From Pseudopyrenochaeta lycopersici (lineage: Eukaryota > Ascomycota > Dothideomycetes > Pleosporales > Pseudopyrenochaetaceae), in assembly GCA_003313425.1 (NCBI GenBank), contig NHZP01000001.1, forward strand, positions 434,001-498,000: a DNA stretch of 64,000 nucleotides, given 5' to 3'. Positions 46,757 through 58,281 of this stretch are shown piece by piece (the first letter of the stretch is position 1; the number at the start of each line of letters is the position of its first letter). The notes under the pieces were generated by a model. It saw nothing but the letters and a program-made list of their open reading frames with translations, made no database searches and was not told the origin of the DNA. Made by a program: the position numbers and the translations under genes.

Positions 46757-48919
46757 TTATGCGTTGTAGGTCTAGTTCAGCGGGTCAGCATCCTCATTTT
46801 TCGAAGCGAGTATAGGTACTTACGGAAGCAGAAATGTTTCCACCCCTTCCTGTCCAGTTGACGTGGATGTTCTCGCCCTCCTTGTAGGTCTCATTGGCGT
46901 ATTCTGGCTTGATCCTGAAGGTGTGTGCGCCGAAGTAATCACGCTGTGCCTGCAACAGATTGGCCGGGAGGTCCTTTGCGCGGTATCCGTCGTAGAAGCT
47001 GAGAGCAGTGCTGAAAGCGGGAGTGGGGATACCCCAAAGAGCACCCTTGGAGACAACGCTGGCTAGGTATTAGTGTGGTCCGTTGATATTGGGAAAGCAG
47101 CCACTCACTCTCTCCATCCAGACTGTGCCTTGTGAATGGCCTTGTTGAAGAAGTCGTCGAACAACAAGTTCTCGAGGTCGGGGTTTGCGCGGTATCTATA
47201 TCACAGTCAACATCCACTCTTCGACACCCAGCCAGTCCAACTTACGCCTTGGTAATGTCCTTCAAAAAGACAGATCGGATAATGCAGCCACCACGCCACA
47301 TGAGCGCAATCTCGGGCTTGTTCAGCTTCCAGTTGTACTCCTTCGCAGCCTACGCAGCAATTAGTGCAAGCCAACATGCAGAACTGGATAAACTTGCGTT
47401 CTGAATCAACATGAAACCCTGTGCGTAAGAGATGATCTTCGATGCGTAGAGCGCTTGCTCGAGGTTATCGATGAAAGCCTCCTTATCGCCAGAGAAGCTG
47501 GGGGTAGGTCCGTCCAAGACTCCGGCAGCACGACCACGCTCAGCCTTCAGCGAACTCAGGCAACGAGCAAAGACAGCCTCTCCAATCAGGGTGACAGGCA
47601 TGCCGAGATCCAAAGCGTTTATGGCGGTCCACTTGCCGGTACCCTTCTGGCCTGCGGAGTCCATAATTTTCTCAACAATGGCAACACCATCGTCGTCATT
47701 CTTGTACATAATATCACGGGTGATTTCAATCAGGAAGGAGTCTAGGACGCCCTTGTTCCACTTGGTGAAGACGTCACCGATCTCCTTATTGCTCAAGCCA
47801 AGGCCACGCTTCATGATATCGTACGCCTGTGATTGTCAGATGTTATTCTTGCCCGCTCTCGCTGGTAGCCTCACCTCGCAAATCAGTTGCATGTCACCGT
47901 ACTCAATACCGTTGTGGACCATCTTGACGTAGTGTCCGGCACCCTCGTCACCGACCCATTGGCAGCAGGCCTCGCCGTCGGACTTGGCGGAAATAGACTG
48001 GAGGACGTCCTATTCAATTGTCAGATATGCTCTCTGTACGCTTTTCAAGTCTCCCACCTTGATATATGGCCATGCCTCCTCATTACCACCGGGCATGATG
48101 CTGGGGCCGTAGCGAGCACCCTCTTCTCCTCCAGAGACACCACTTCCGACGAATCGGATGCCCTTCCCTGCCAGATATTTGGTGCGGCGGTTTGTATCGG
48201 GGTAGTGGGAGTTACCGCCATCGATGATGATATCACCCTCCTCGACGCCTCCCTCGGTCAGGAGGAGCTCAATGAAGTCGTCAACGGGCTTGCCGGCCAT
48301 GACGAGCATCATCATGCGGCGGGGCTTCTTTAGCTTTGCGACGAACTCCTTGATGGAGTGAGCGCCAACAATGGACTTGCCCTTGGCCTCTGCTCCGGAT
48401 TAGTTTATTCCTACCATGATAGACTGTGGAAGGCCCTACCATCGTTCAAAAATCGGTCGACCTTGGCAACACTATATTGTATTAGTACGGGCGTGCTTAC
48501 GGGATGAGTAGAAGCGCCTACGTTCTGTTGAAAGCAACGACCTGCACGTTTGTTAGTTCTGCGATCTAGCATGCTATCGTAGGAGACTCCGTACCGTGAA
48601 TCCATGATCGGCGCTGCTTTGCGTTAGCACTGCTTATGAACACATTTTGGGGGGTGAGTAATGGCTTACGCATTGAGGATTAGGTTCTGGCCCATGACCT
48701 GTACATGGACTGTTAGCACATCTTATTGTTTGGATTTCTCCGTTGCAGTGTCCTGACAAGGCCGTTTGGCCATTGTCGCTGAGATTCAAGTCCAGGTTTT
48801 GGGTCTTGAATCTGCTGGTTTCCAATCGGGTTCGAGACATGCTGTCTAGACCATGATGACTACTGAGAGATACTCACGGCCAAACCGATCAAGCCGAAAT
48901 CTCCGACAGCCTCAGTCAT
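46757..48919 (-). CDS. GND1: 6-phosphogluconate dehydrogenase, decarboxylating
   Basis: Oxidative pentose-phosphate enzyme: 6-phosphogluconate + NADP+ to ribulose-5-phosphate + CO2 + NADPH. Twelve exons (minus): 48919-48878, 48698-48670, 48613-48595, 48541-48522, 48471-48440, 48389-48058, 48009-47875, 47826-47398, 47349-47246, 47195-47109, 47058-46824, 46771-46757. Sum gives 492 aa, matching the family. Motifs: dinucleotide-binding [65 protein letters not shown] (substrate), [15 protein letters not shown] (catalytic Lys), [36 protein letters not shown], end SASTYNA. The 5' end is cut into tiny exons (29, 19, 20, 32 nt) and the last exon is 15 nt. Intron 8 has a GC donor. Confidence 0.96.
47350..47397 (-). 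other. GC-AG intron in GND1
   Basis: A 48-bp intron read on the minus strand as AAC|GCAAGT...GCGTAG|GCT. Only this joint gives [15 protein letters not shown] in line with conserved 6PGDH sequence; the GT two bases downstream would shift the frame. GCAAGT is the usual consensus of GC donors. Confidence 0.85.
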
Positions 48920-50428
48920 CTTGTCTGCTGTTTGTAGAAGATGGAAGTCTGTGGTGGTCTATGTGGAACTGCAGTGAGCAGTGTCGGGGAATCGAGGCGG
49001 GGTAATGCTGCAGCGAGCTGGCGCGCAACACAAGAGAGCAATTGAAGCTTGGAAAGCTGGTAATGGACAAGAGAAGGGAAGACGAACGGGATTTGGTGGG
49101 GGTCTCTGCAGATAAGTAGTCCTCCGACCGGAAGAGTTTGGAAAAGAGGGCGGGGCACTAAGGTTGCGTCAAGTGGCTGCAAAGCAAGCACGTCCCGCCA
49201 AAGATCCCTACAACCACACATAGTAACGGAGAAAGGCTTCGGCCGCGGCGGTAACGCCAATATTCTAAGCCACTGTTTGCCAATTCCGTCGTCTAATAAG
49301 TGTTTGCTGCTCCAGGCGTGACTATGGAAGATCTCACGATTAGAAAGCAGTCTCCACACTGTGAAGCCTGCATAGATCCATTGAGGGTTGCAGTGCTCAT
49401 TTCTGAGGATGAAAGGATTGAAGAGGTTGGAAGACATGCAGCCCGCCTCATCACTCGTCGCTCATCACTAATCAGTATTTGCTTCTTCCTCTACAGCATA
49501 CCAACAGCCGCCCTTTGCACAGTACCTCCGGCGCACACGCGCGGAAATGCTGGGTGCAGCGAGAGCAGCTCGTTCTTGCCCCTCCATCTCAGCCTTAACG
49601 CCAGGATTACGGAAGGAGGGGCAACGTCGCAGGGATTATCGGCCACGCTAGACCCACGACGTCGTCCCAGAAGATTGCAGCCGTCATTCTGCAGGCGTCA
49701 TAGGCCTTGCAGCTATTGAGGTCAAGCTACGGCGAGGCAAACACCTGTTGCTTGTACGGAGGCGCCTATGGGAGCATCTGGTTAGAACGCTGTCGCTCTT
49801 CGGAGCGGTGGGAGCAGCAACCGGCAGCCCGGGTCACGTGCATGCGGTGCGCCGCAGTCTCGGAGAAGCCAAGGCGCTCACGTCCAGCAACATCACCCAA
49901 CAAATTACAACGTTCAACACACTATTTGACGCACTCAGCGGTAATTGCATTCTGTGCCGGCCCGCCATCCCACTCTGCTCCATTCAAAGCCCGACCCGGA
50001 GTTCCACAGCCGCGACGTCGCTTGGCTAGACCCTTCAGGAAAGACTTGTCAGCGACGTGCCGTCTAGTCAGCCTCCAGTCATTCAATCTACGCGACGGCT
50101 GCGGCATTATTCACGCCATCTGCAAACCACCGCTTCATTTGTACCAGGTGGCCCCCCACGGCCGGCACCCCGCGTGTATTGATCGCCGCCGCCATCAGAC
50201 GACACCGCGCAAATATCACCAACCTCAAACCTCCGCGCCCGCGCTCGCAACAAATCTGCGCCCAACATCTGCGAACCGCAGGTTGCCACATACCTTTGCG
50301 CGACCGCACCACCACCACCACCAGACTACCTGAACCACCACAGCAGGGGCGCGACCCCGATCAGTAGCTGGTTAAGTCATCAACTCCGCTAGGGTTAATC
50401 TGAACTGACGCACAGTTCCCACTTCGAC
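48920..50428. promoter_or_regulatory. Divergent spacer GND1 / RBM42-like
   Basis: 1.5 kb head-to-head spacer. Long frames in 49300-50340 are Arg/Pro/Ser-rich and unconserved. The CA- and CCACC-rich run before 50428 looks like a leader. No specific element assigned. Confidence 0.5.
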
Positions 50429-51445
50429 ATGGCAACTGGAGACTCCAACTTGCAACCGCACCACTCGCTCCCAGCGCGCCCTCCGCCCTCGACATACTCT
50501 GCGCCCCCCTCGAGGCCAAACAATGCTGGCGCGAGAGGCCAGACTAACTCACCCATGTTTGCTGGGTTTACACCGCGCTCTGTCGTAGCCCATGCTCCTC
50601 CACAAGCGTCTGCTACGCCAACAAACTACCCGCAAGCTACTGTGAGCGCTCCATATCAAGCACCCGCTTACCCGACCAGCAATGCTTACAACAACTACTC
50701 GTACCCAGCCTATGCCGCAGCTGCGCCTGCCACCTCATATGCGGCTGCCCCGCCCATGAACCGAGGCTTTACCGGAACCTATGATCCAGAGGAGGAGGCT
50801 CGCATCGCCGAGTGGAACAGTGCATACAACGCAGGTGATGCCAACGCAAAGAAGGGCGGGAGCACCAATGTCGGTGTCCGAACCGAGGCAACAGCGACCC
50901 CGGACCCCGACACTGGAGTGTCAGCTGATGGTAAACGAAAGACAGTAGTACGTGAGGGAGGAGGAAAGCAATGGGAGGACGAAACCCTACTCGAATGGAA
51001 TCCCTTACATCCACGACTCTTCATCGGCAATCTTGCTGGCGAGGTGACAGACGATTCGCTCTTGAAAGCTTTTGCCAAGTACCCATCCTTGTCGAAAGCA
51101 CGCGTGGTCCGAGACAAGAAGTCGACCAAGAGCAGAAGTTATGGCTTTGTGAGCTTCTCCGATACTGACGACTACTTCCGCGCTGCCAAGGAGATGCAAG
51201 GCAAGTACATCGGCAGTCATCCGGTCCTCATCAAGCGGGCAACATCTGAGGTGAAGGCTGTCACGAAGCGAGATGACAAGCACGGCAAGCATGGTAACCA
51301 AGGAAAAAATAAGAATAACAGAAACAACAAGGATAGCAAAGCTGGCGCAAACAGCACGCCTGCGGTGGTGGCATCACCAGCCATGTTCATTCCCAGGGGC
51401 GTCCAGAAGAAGGGCAAGTCGAGTGGCCCGAGAGTCTTGGGTTGA
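50429..51445 (+). CDS. RBM42-like RNA-binding protein (single RRM)
   Basis: Single-exon 338-aa protein. The first half is low-complexity, Pro/Ala/Tyr/Ser-rich. The conserved segment before the RRM, RKTVVREGGGKQWEDETLLEW, followed by the RRM (RLFIGNLAGE as RNP2 and SRSYGFVSFSD as RNP1, about residues 197-275), is the RBM42 arrangement. In animals RBM42 interacts with hnRNP K and with splicing and translation factors; the fungal role is unproven. The C-terminus is Lys/Asn-rich and ends with IPRGVQKKGK, as in homologues. The start is the first ATG after in-frame stops. Confidence 0.85.
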   Translation: MATGDSNLQPHHSLPARPPPSTYSAPPSRPNNAGARGQTNSPMFAGFTPRSVVAHAPPQASATPTNYPQATVSAPYQAPAYPTSNAYNNYSYPAYAAAAPATSYAAAPPMNRGFTGTYDPEEEARIAEWNSAYNAGDANAKKGGSTNVGVRTEATATPDPDTGVSADGKRKTVVREGGGKQWEDETLLEWNPLHPRLFIGNLAGEVTDDSLLKAFAKYPSLSKARVVRDKKSTKSRSYGFVSFSDTDDYFRAAKEMQGKYIGSHPVLIKRATSEVKAVTKRDDKHGKHGNQGKNKNNRNNKDSKAGANSTPAVVASPAMFIPRGVQKKGKSSGPRVLG

Positions 51446-52326
51446 CAGTCTCATGTTTCGTTGGCCAGAAAAAAAAATCAATTGGGGTTTCCTGGAGGCC
51501 AGTGGCAGTTGCTGACTGCCACAATGGATGCTTTGATCAATATGGTAATCTCGAGGTCAGTTTTAGAAATTCTTTGCTCATATTATTCCCACCTTTCAAT
51601 TCTGCCTCCGACTGCTGAAGCGATTTGGAGAATCGGTGTTAAATAGTTTTGTTAGCATCAAACATGTACCCGAATAGACGAGCGAAGTTGGATAATCCGT
51701 ATCACTCAAACCAAGAAGCATATGGGCGTGCAGTAAGACCCTTGCGCATGGGAGTAGTATTCGACTCACCTTTCAATGTACAAATCCGGAATATGGGATG
51801 TACGCCCAGTACCATTGTTTGGGCTGAAAATAACATTAATTGTATACCAATGGTACCGATTACCTCTGTTGCAGGTCCGACAAATATGTGAAACCAATTA
51901 CCCTCACTTATACAGATTCCGTGTGAGAAGGTATTCCAAGTTATCGGCCCAAAAAGAAAAGAACCCTACAGTATAATAATGTGCTCGTTGTCTTCACCAG
52001 GCCAATCGAGCACATCCAAGCACGCCGACAAACTGACCAGCAAATCGGCATTCATCTCAATAACACTATATGCACATTCAGAGTGAAGACGTAGTCTAGT
52101 AGATAATCCCGAAAAAGTATATGATTATCATAACAGCTAGCGTATAGACGCATAGGGTATTCCTAGATCTAGTACCGGTAACGCCTTGCTATGAAACTAG
52201 ATCTGTACATCAAAACCAAGGAAATAGGGGTGAACCCTGTTAAAGGGAAGGAAAATGGCACATAGCCTCCAGCTCAGTGAGGTCCGTCGGCTGCATCAGA
52301 TGTTCGAGAATTTAATCGCCGATTGT
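51446..52326. other. AT-rich convergent spacer
   Basis: 881 bp between two converging stop codons. Rich in short ATA/TAT stretches; no gene or repeat unit recognised. Confidence 0.55.
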
Positions 52327-53736
52327 TTAGAATTCAAACTTTCGATTCCCCATGATTCTCCAAAGCTCTTCTACCACCCCCTTCTGCTCCTCGCGCTTCG
52401 CTTGACGGACGGCTAGGTAGAGACGGCCTTCGAGAGTGGGTTCCCAGCCCCCAGGGTTAGCGCTGGCAACCATGCCGCCAGACTCTTCAAGGATGATCCA
52501 GCCAGCACAAACATCCCAGATCCACACGCCCCCTTCCCAGAAGACGTCGATGATGCCCTGGGCGACGTAGCAGAAGTCGAGTGCGGCGGAGCCGTTCGAG
52601 CGGATTGACTTGACCATAGCACCACCCTCAGCCTTTGAAGTCAGCAGCTTCTTGTGAACGTCGGTGCGAAGGGCCCAGTTTGGCCCCGACCGCTGGTTCC
52701 CCCATTCTACTGCTACTAGGCACGCATTGAGGTTCGACATTGGCGGTGAGATTGGTTGTAGAGGAAGCTTGTACTTGGCATCAGTCATTATCTTGGTCAG
52801 GTACGCTCCTTGTTTCTTAATCGCTGTGTACAGATCCCCACGGAAAGGATTGTATACAACCCCAACGACTGGCTTCTTGTTCAGCGTTAGGGCGAGTGAG
52901 ATAGCGCAATTGGGCACGCCTTTGCTAAAGTTCAGCGTGCCATCGATGGGATCGCAGACGAATGTGGGAGAGTCGGCAAGCTTGGTACCGTGCTTGAACG
53001 TCTCTTCGCCCAAAAAACCATAGTGAGGATATGCGGCTCGAGTTCGGTCTTCTACCATAGCTTCGATTTGGCTGTCGTACTTTGTGACCAGATCTGAAGT
53101 GTTATTTTTCATCGCAGCGACGAGGAGGAATTCGTGCTCAGCCTCGAGCATGACCTTTCCGGCATCCATAGCGACATTGACCAGGAGGTCATGGACCTTC
53201 TTCAAACCAGCCTCATCCAGGTCATGCTTAGCTAGGTCTACACCGAAGGATGGTGTGTTGGACGCTGTCGTGTTTGGCGTTGGCGCAGTCGAGAAATCCG
53301 AGCCTTCATTTTCAAAACAATTGTCCGAAGAGATGCTAAGGAAGGATACATTGCGAGTCGACCTGGCTGGCTCCATAGCGCCGTCGATATTCGGATTCAG
53401 GGTAGTGTTGGGAATTATCGTTTCAGGAGTTGGCTGACTGGTATTGGTTGATATTCGAGCTTGTAGGGCTTTTAGAAACGCGTCTTGTAGTTTCTGATGT
53501 GCATGAGAGTGCGCGTTGATCTCGGAAGTGGGCGGGAATTTTTTCTTCGTGCACCTCAAGAAGCCAGCAGAAGCTGGTTGGGGAAAAGCATGAGTGCCGT
53601 TGTGCAGTGACCGTGTCTGGAAGGCTCCAGCCTGACTAAAAGGGTGCCATGGATACCCTCGGGTACGTGTGAAAGTACACGGTGCGGTGAAGGAGTCCTG
53701 CAGTACCACAGTGCGGATAGGTCTTGCTGATAACAT
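52327..53736 (-). CDS. Inositol monophosphatase family protein with N-terminal extension
   Basis: Mg-dependent, Li-sensitive phosphatase family (inositol monophosphatase, also quinate-cluster QutG). Single exon, 469 aa; the enzyme domain covers only the last about 300 residues: GFLGEET (metal Glu), CDPIDGTLNFSKGVPNC (metal motif DPIDGT), AAMKNNTSDLVTKYD (substrate loop), RSNGSAALDFCYVAQG, IWDVCAGWIILEESGG (final Asp motif). All catalytic residues are present. The first about 165 residues are unlike the family: Arg-rich, acid-poor and Phe/Pro-rich at the very start (possible mitochondrial presequence), then a Ser/Thr/Pro linker. An in-frame ATG at 53376 (MEPARSTRN) would drop 120 residues. Substrate is inferred from family only. 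Confidence 0.85.
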   Translation of the reverse strand: MLSARPIRTVVLQDSFTAPCTFTRTRGYPWHPFSQAGAFQTRSLHNGTHAFPQPASAGFLRCTKKKFPPTSEINAHSHAHQKLQDAFLKALQARISTNTSQPTPETIIPNTTLNPNIDGAMEPARSTRNVSFLSISSDNCFENEGSDFSTAPTPNTTASNTPSFGVDLAKHDLDEAGLKKVHDLLVNVAMDAGKVMLEAEHEFLLVAAMKNNTSDLVTKYDSQIEAMVEDRTRAAYPHYGFLGEETFKHGTKLADSPTFVCDPIDGTLNFSKGVPNCAISLALTLNKKPVVGVVYNPFRGDLYTAIKKQGAYLTKIMTDAKYKLPLQPISPPMSNLNACLVAVEWGNQRSGPNWALRTDVHKKLLTSKAEGGAMVKSIRSNGSAALDFCYVAQGIIDVFWEGGVWIWDVCAGWIILEESGGMVASANPGGWEPTLEGRLYLAVRQAKREEQKGVVEELWRIMGNRKFEF

Positions 53737-54847
53737 TGCAGTTCCTGGCGTCAGAGAGCAATTTCCTTGTGAAAACGCCGCAACACGAGGGCTAATGCAG
53801 TCTGCGGCTCCGTTCCTTGAGCTACAGGGGGGTTTGGTTTTGTCGCATGCAGAGAGTTGCAGTAGCGTCCGTGTCTATAGGAATGCCTTGTGTTGAGGAT
53901 GTGACGGGGCATTGGTCAGGCAAGTCTGGCCGCTGCTGGCTTTCAAGATGGGCTCAAAATGGCTTTGAGCTAGCACGTACCCATTGTTTTCCGAATAGGA
54001 AACTGTTCAAGGTACCCAGGTATGACTCTACCTACTAAGCCAACGTTTAGAGTCAACTATCACTAAAGATTCATTGCCGCGTCTGGTGCCCTGACTCTGC
54101 AATAGCGGTATGATACATCCGCGAGTAAGTTTGATGCAGATGTTGCAATATTCACGTGTCGACTTCGTCGCGTTAGCGCTTGTTCGGTACGTACTCATGT
54201 TTAATGTAATTCGAAATGTGGTGGCTGAGCCGAGTCTTTCCGGGCATGTTTCCGATGGCCTCGGTGTGTTGAGCCTACCAGCGAAAGCTCTGGACTTACG
54301 GTCGTGCTCAAGATAACACTCGCCAAATTTCGCGGACAAAGTGTCGGTTGGTACGTGCTATCATGAGAGCAGCTCAGCGAGTTGTCAGACGAGTAAGACG
54401 ATGTCTCGTGTCGTCTTCACTTGCGGTTGCGTGTAGAGCGCATGAAGCTTGATAAGACGAGCGTACATTACTGTTGAGCGAGGCCAATAGGGTGTATACT
54501 CATATCGGCAATGACTAAACAATTGCAGTAACTTAGCAATACCAATGGAATAGAGAGGTGGAGAGGGGAAGGTGGAAGTTGAAAGGCCCGTGCGCATGCT
54601 CAGTTACACTTGTCGCAACTGTTTGCATGTCTCACACCGTACATTCAATTGCCCTGATACACGTTCATCAACCGAACAAGAGACATCTTCAGGGATAAGA
54701 TAAATGTACGAATACGAATGTGCGGGAAGGAATGAATTTGATACAATCACAGTGGAACACCATCCGCCTCACACCAAAACTCGTCAATGAATCTGTCTCC
54801 GTCGCTGAGAGAAGCTATGGTTGAGTAGGAACACGAAGCTTTTCGGT
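53737..54847. promoter_or_regulatory. Divergent spacer IMPase-like / F-box-like
   Basis: 1.1 kb head-to-head spacer. Short frames only, no recognisable motif. Confidence 0.45.
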
Positions 54848-55843
54848 ATGCCTGACAAAAAATCCGCGCCAAAAGAGCGTTACGAGCGCCAACGCAAGGC
54901 ACGGGAACTCCGCCGTTCCATTGCAGCCATCACCCCAGAAAACTCTCAGCCACAAAGGCAGTCGCCTCTATTCTCTGTCCTGCCTGCGGAACTACGCTTC
55001 CTCATCTTCCAGAATGCGGTGAGCCAACAATTTGATCTCGATCGTCCCATCGATATACATTCCATCAGCCCTCTCTATCGCCCGGGCCACACATACCGTA
55101 CGATTGTTGATATCTCTCTCCTTCTTACATGCCGTTTGGTTTATTATGAGGCCCATGCCATTCCATTACGAAGTGCTACGCACCATTTGAGCTACTTGGG
55201 CTATACATCATGGCTCGACGACGGCGACATCTGGCTGCACCACATTACGAAGCATCGTGGTGCAGAGTTATACCATCTACACAGCAATCTTGTTGCCCTT
55301 CGCCCAAAGAACTTCTCAAAATTTCTATTACCGCATCTACACTGGCGGAAAATCACTTGGACTGTTTGCACCTCCCTACTACCACCAATACTTGCGGAGA
55401 TGGAGCTAGATGTGCTTGTGTCAACGCTGACAGGCTTGACATTTCCGATGAGTTGCCAAGAAGTCAATCTCGAATTGGAGACGAGGGAAGACTTGTTAGA
55501 TGATTGGCCAAGCTTATCGGAGCAGGCGAGTGCATGTCGAAAGATTGCACTAACTAGGAGCAACGGTGCCAAACTGGATTTCGATGATAGTTGTGCAGCG
55601 CGGTACAAGTGGATTGGTTGCGGGCAGCCGCGTTGGGGACTGAGCGAGATCGCTTTGGCAAAGAGCACGATGCTTTATTACACGACTAGGTTATGTTGGC
55701 GAGAAAAGGTGGCGAGGAGGGAGTACATGAGCTATGACCATTTGGATTGCTTGAAGCTCGACGGCTGTTCGCAGGTCGTAGAAATCCTGCCACCTGAGTA
55801 TGGCACACGAGTCTTCGAGAGCATGGTAGATGTACCACAATAG
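54848..55843 (+). CDS. F-box/2EXR-like hypothetical protein
   Basis: Single exon, about 331 aa. Basic N-terminus (APKERYERQRKARELRR), then FSVLPAELRFLIFQNAV near residue 45, which has the L-P-x-E-L/I-R pattern found at the start of F-box-like 2EXR and DUF7730 domains, expanded in Pezizomycotina. The following LLLTCRLVYYEAHAIPLRSA block is also typical of these families. No repeat or catalytic domain follows. If it is a true F-box it would recruit targets to an SCF ubiquitin ligase, but this is inference. ATG 54848 is the first in-frame methionine; the preceding in-frame codons include a TTG only. Confidence 0.7.
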   Translation: MPDKKSAPKERYERQRKARELRRSIAAITPENSQPQRQSPLFSVLPAELRFLIFQNAVSQQFDLDRPIDIHSISPLYRPGHTYRTIVDISLLLTCRLVYYEAHAIPLRSATHHLSYLGYTSWLDDGDIWLHHITKHRGAELYHLHSNLVALRPKNFSKFLLPHLHWRKITWTVCTSLLPPILAEMELDVLVSTLTGLTFPMSCQEVNLELETREDLLDDWPSLSEQASACRKIALTRSNGAKLDFDDSCAARYKWIGCGQPRWGLSEIALAKSTMLYYTTRLCWREKVARREYMSYDHLDCLKLDGCSQVVEILPPEYGTRVFESMVDVPQ

Positions 55844-56347
55844 TAGGAAACTAATGTGTACTAACGTTGATATTTTGCTAATACCGTGAGTGATACAAGC
55901 TTTGCTCGTAGATCTGTCCAATTTCAGTCAGTTTCTTGCTGAAACCGATATTGTTGACATCCTCTTTCTCCAACGAGCGGATACGTCTTGTCATCACATA
56001 GTAACATGAATTCCACGAGAATGCCGAGTCGCCTTTTGTGTTGACCTACCACATCATCCAATAACATTGTTCTCCTCCATCTTCAGTCCTACCCTTCACA
56101 CGCATTCTGGCATCGCCATCAATCATCAGGTACTAAGTATCTCGGAGGGAGATAGACCTCTCCACGCCATGGACCTTACTGCCCGTCTTCCTCGGCTTAG
56201 CCTGCGGTCTTGGTGGGCATACAAGGTGAGAACTAGATGGGACAAAGCTGAAGTAGCGCATCCGCGGATCGACAGCGTTCGGAAGTGAGCACGGACTGCC
56301 CGCAACACTGCATTGCATCTAAACTGCACTTCAGTAGACGTCACGTC
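55844..56347. promoter_or_regulatory. F-box-like 3' / GatB 5' spacer
   Basis: 504 bp between tandem genes; nothing beyond expected UTR and promoter. Confidence 0.5.
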
Positions 56348-58281
56348 ATGTTCGCCCAAAATACGCGTAGTACCTTCGCTGCAGTTTCGAAGCGACCTTA
56401 CATATGCCAATCATGCTTGCGAAAAGCTAGTAGATGCCAATTGAAGCCCTCGCAGCTTCAGACACGAACCGCGACACGACTTCTCCAGACTGAGAGCCAG
56501 CCATCGTCGCAAAATGACACCCCGTTTCGCAAACTCCTCAAAGACGCCACGAAGCAGCAACAGAAGAAGAAGAACAAGTCTGCTTCTCCCCCTTCAGAGG
56601 CGACAATAAAGACCCCGGACCCGCGTCTAGAAAAATGGGAATTGACAGTCGGAATTGAGGTACACGCCGAACTGAACACTGCACGGAAATTGTTTTCAAG
56701 TGCTGCCACCTCGATCAGCGAGGCGCCGAACACCCACGTTGCGGTTTTTGATACCGCTTTCCCGGGAAGCCAACCCCACTTCCAGATAGAAACACTCATA
56801 CCTGCGATCCGCGCCGCGCTAGCCTTCGAATGTCGGATCCAACGTAAGAGTAGCTTTGATCGCAAGCACTACTTTTACCAAGATCAGCCTGCTGGATACC
56901 AGATCACTCAATATTATGAACCATTTGCTACAGATGGCAAGCTCACGCTTTATCCTCACGACTTTCCCCCCGGCGCTGCCCCACAACCATTCCCTTTCAG
57001 CATTGGCATCAAGCAGATACAGATGGAACAAGACACTGCCAAGACCATACAGCAACCTCCTTCGACTCACCTACTCGACTTCAACCGCGTCTCTCATCCT
57101 CTCATCGAGATCATCACTCTCCCCCAAATACACGACCCCATTGTTGCTGCTGTCGCTGTGCGGAAGATACAATCTATTCTCAAATCAGTCAATGCTTGTA
57201 CTGCTGGTATGGAACTGGGTGGTCTGCGTGCTGATGTCAATGTATCTGTCCGTGAGCGCAATGCAGAAATATCGAAATATGGCCACTCATACTCTGGAGT
57301 AACCGGACTAGGACAGCGAACCGAGATCAAGAACCTGGCAAGCGTGAAGGCCGTCGAAGATGCCATTATTGCTGAACGGGATCGCCAAATTGACATTCTC
57401 GAACATGGCGGGGTTATCGAGGGCGAAACGCGTGGGTGGACTCTCGGAAGCAAAACAACGAAGCGCCTGAGAGGCAAAGAAGGCGAAATCGATTACCGCT
57501 ACATGCCTGACCCAGACATCCCTCCAGTGTTCATTGGCGAGGTATGCAGAGATCTTCGAGTCGCAAAGTATTCCGCTAATTCGAGCAGAACCTCATTAGT
57601 CATTTGATGAAGACCTTGCCGGAGCGCCCCGATACAAACGTGGACATGCTTGTGCACAAATATGGACTCACTACTAAAGATGCCCTCACTCTTCTCTCTT
57701 TCGATGATGGCGATCGATTAGAATACTTCTTACAGGTCATGGGACTGCTTATGTGCAGAACAACAAGGCAAGACGATCAAGTTCTAAAAGCTACGCTGGG
57801 AAAAGTCGCAGGCGATTGGTAGTGCACTGGCCCTGATGTCTAGACTTCAACTAACGTCGTTAGGATTTTGATGGAGCTTGGAACTCTTTTTAGAGACCAC
57901 CCATGGGATGCCGGTCGTGTCCCCTACGCCGCACTCGCTGGTATCATAACGCGCATGAGAAGCAAACAGATCACGTCTCGATCTGCCAAACGTATTCTAG
58001 CGATGATATTTGAAGGCGATAAGCGATCTGTGCATGGGATCATTCAGGAAGAGAACTTAATTCTGAAGCCTTTGTCGCAAGGTGAATACATTGCGCTGGC
58101 GCAGGAGCTGCTGGCTGAGAAACCTGATATGGTCAAGGATATAATTGAAAAGGGACAAGTAAAAAAGGTCAAGTGGTTCGTGGGTCAGATGATGGCGAGG
58201 AGTGCGGACGGTAGCGTAGAGCCCGATACTGCAGAGGAGACATTGAAAGAGCTTTTGGGAATGACTGAGCAGAAGTGGTAA
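56348..58281 (+). CDS. PET112: Mitochondrial Glu-tRNA(Gln) amidotransferase subunit B
   Basis: GatB/Pet112, the kinase and transfer subunit of the mitochondrial amidotransferase that converts Glu-tRNA(Gln) to Gln-tRNA(Gln). Exons 56348-57541, 57589-57818, 57864-58281, about 613 aa. The first about 75 residues are basic and Ser/Thr-rich, consistent with mitochondrial import. Then [13 protein letters not shown] (GatB start), [79 protein letters not shown]. The C-terminal YqeY-like helical tail is [15 protein letters not shown], then [14 protein letters not shown] and [10 protein letters not shown]. Intron positions are fixed by [16 protein letters not shown] and the Trp split by intron 2. Confidence 0.94.

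Noticed and set aside
49707..50333. 208-codon plus-strand frame upstream of the RBM42-like gene
   Set aside because: Arg/Pro/His-rich, overlapped by similar frames in the other phases, no motif; best explained as GC-rich promoter/leader sequence.
57732..57754. Apparent 23-nt intron (GTCATGG...GTGCAG) in GatB
   Set aside because: Far below a workable intron length. Removing it breaks the frame, whereas reading through leads to the conserved KVAGDW.
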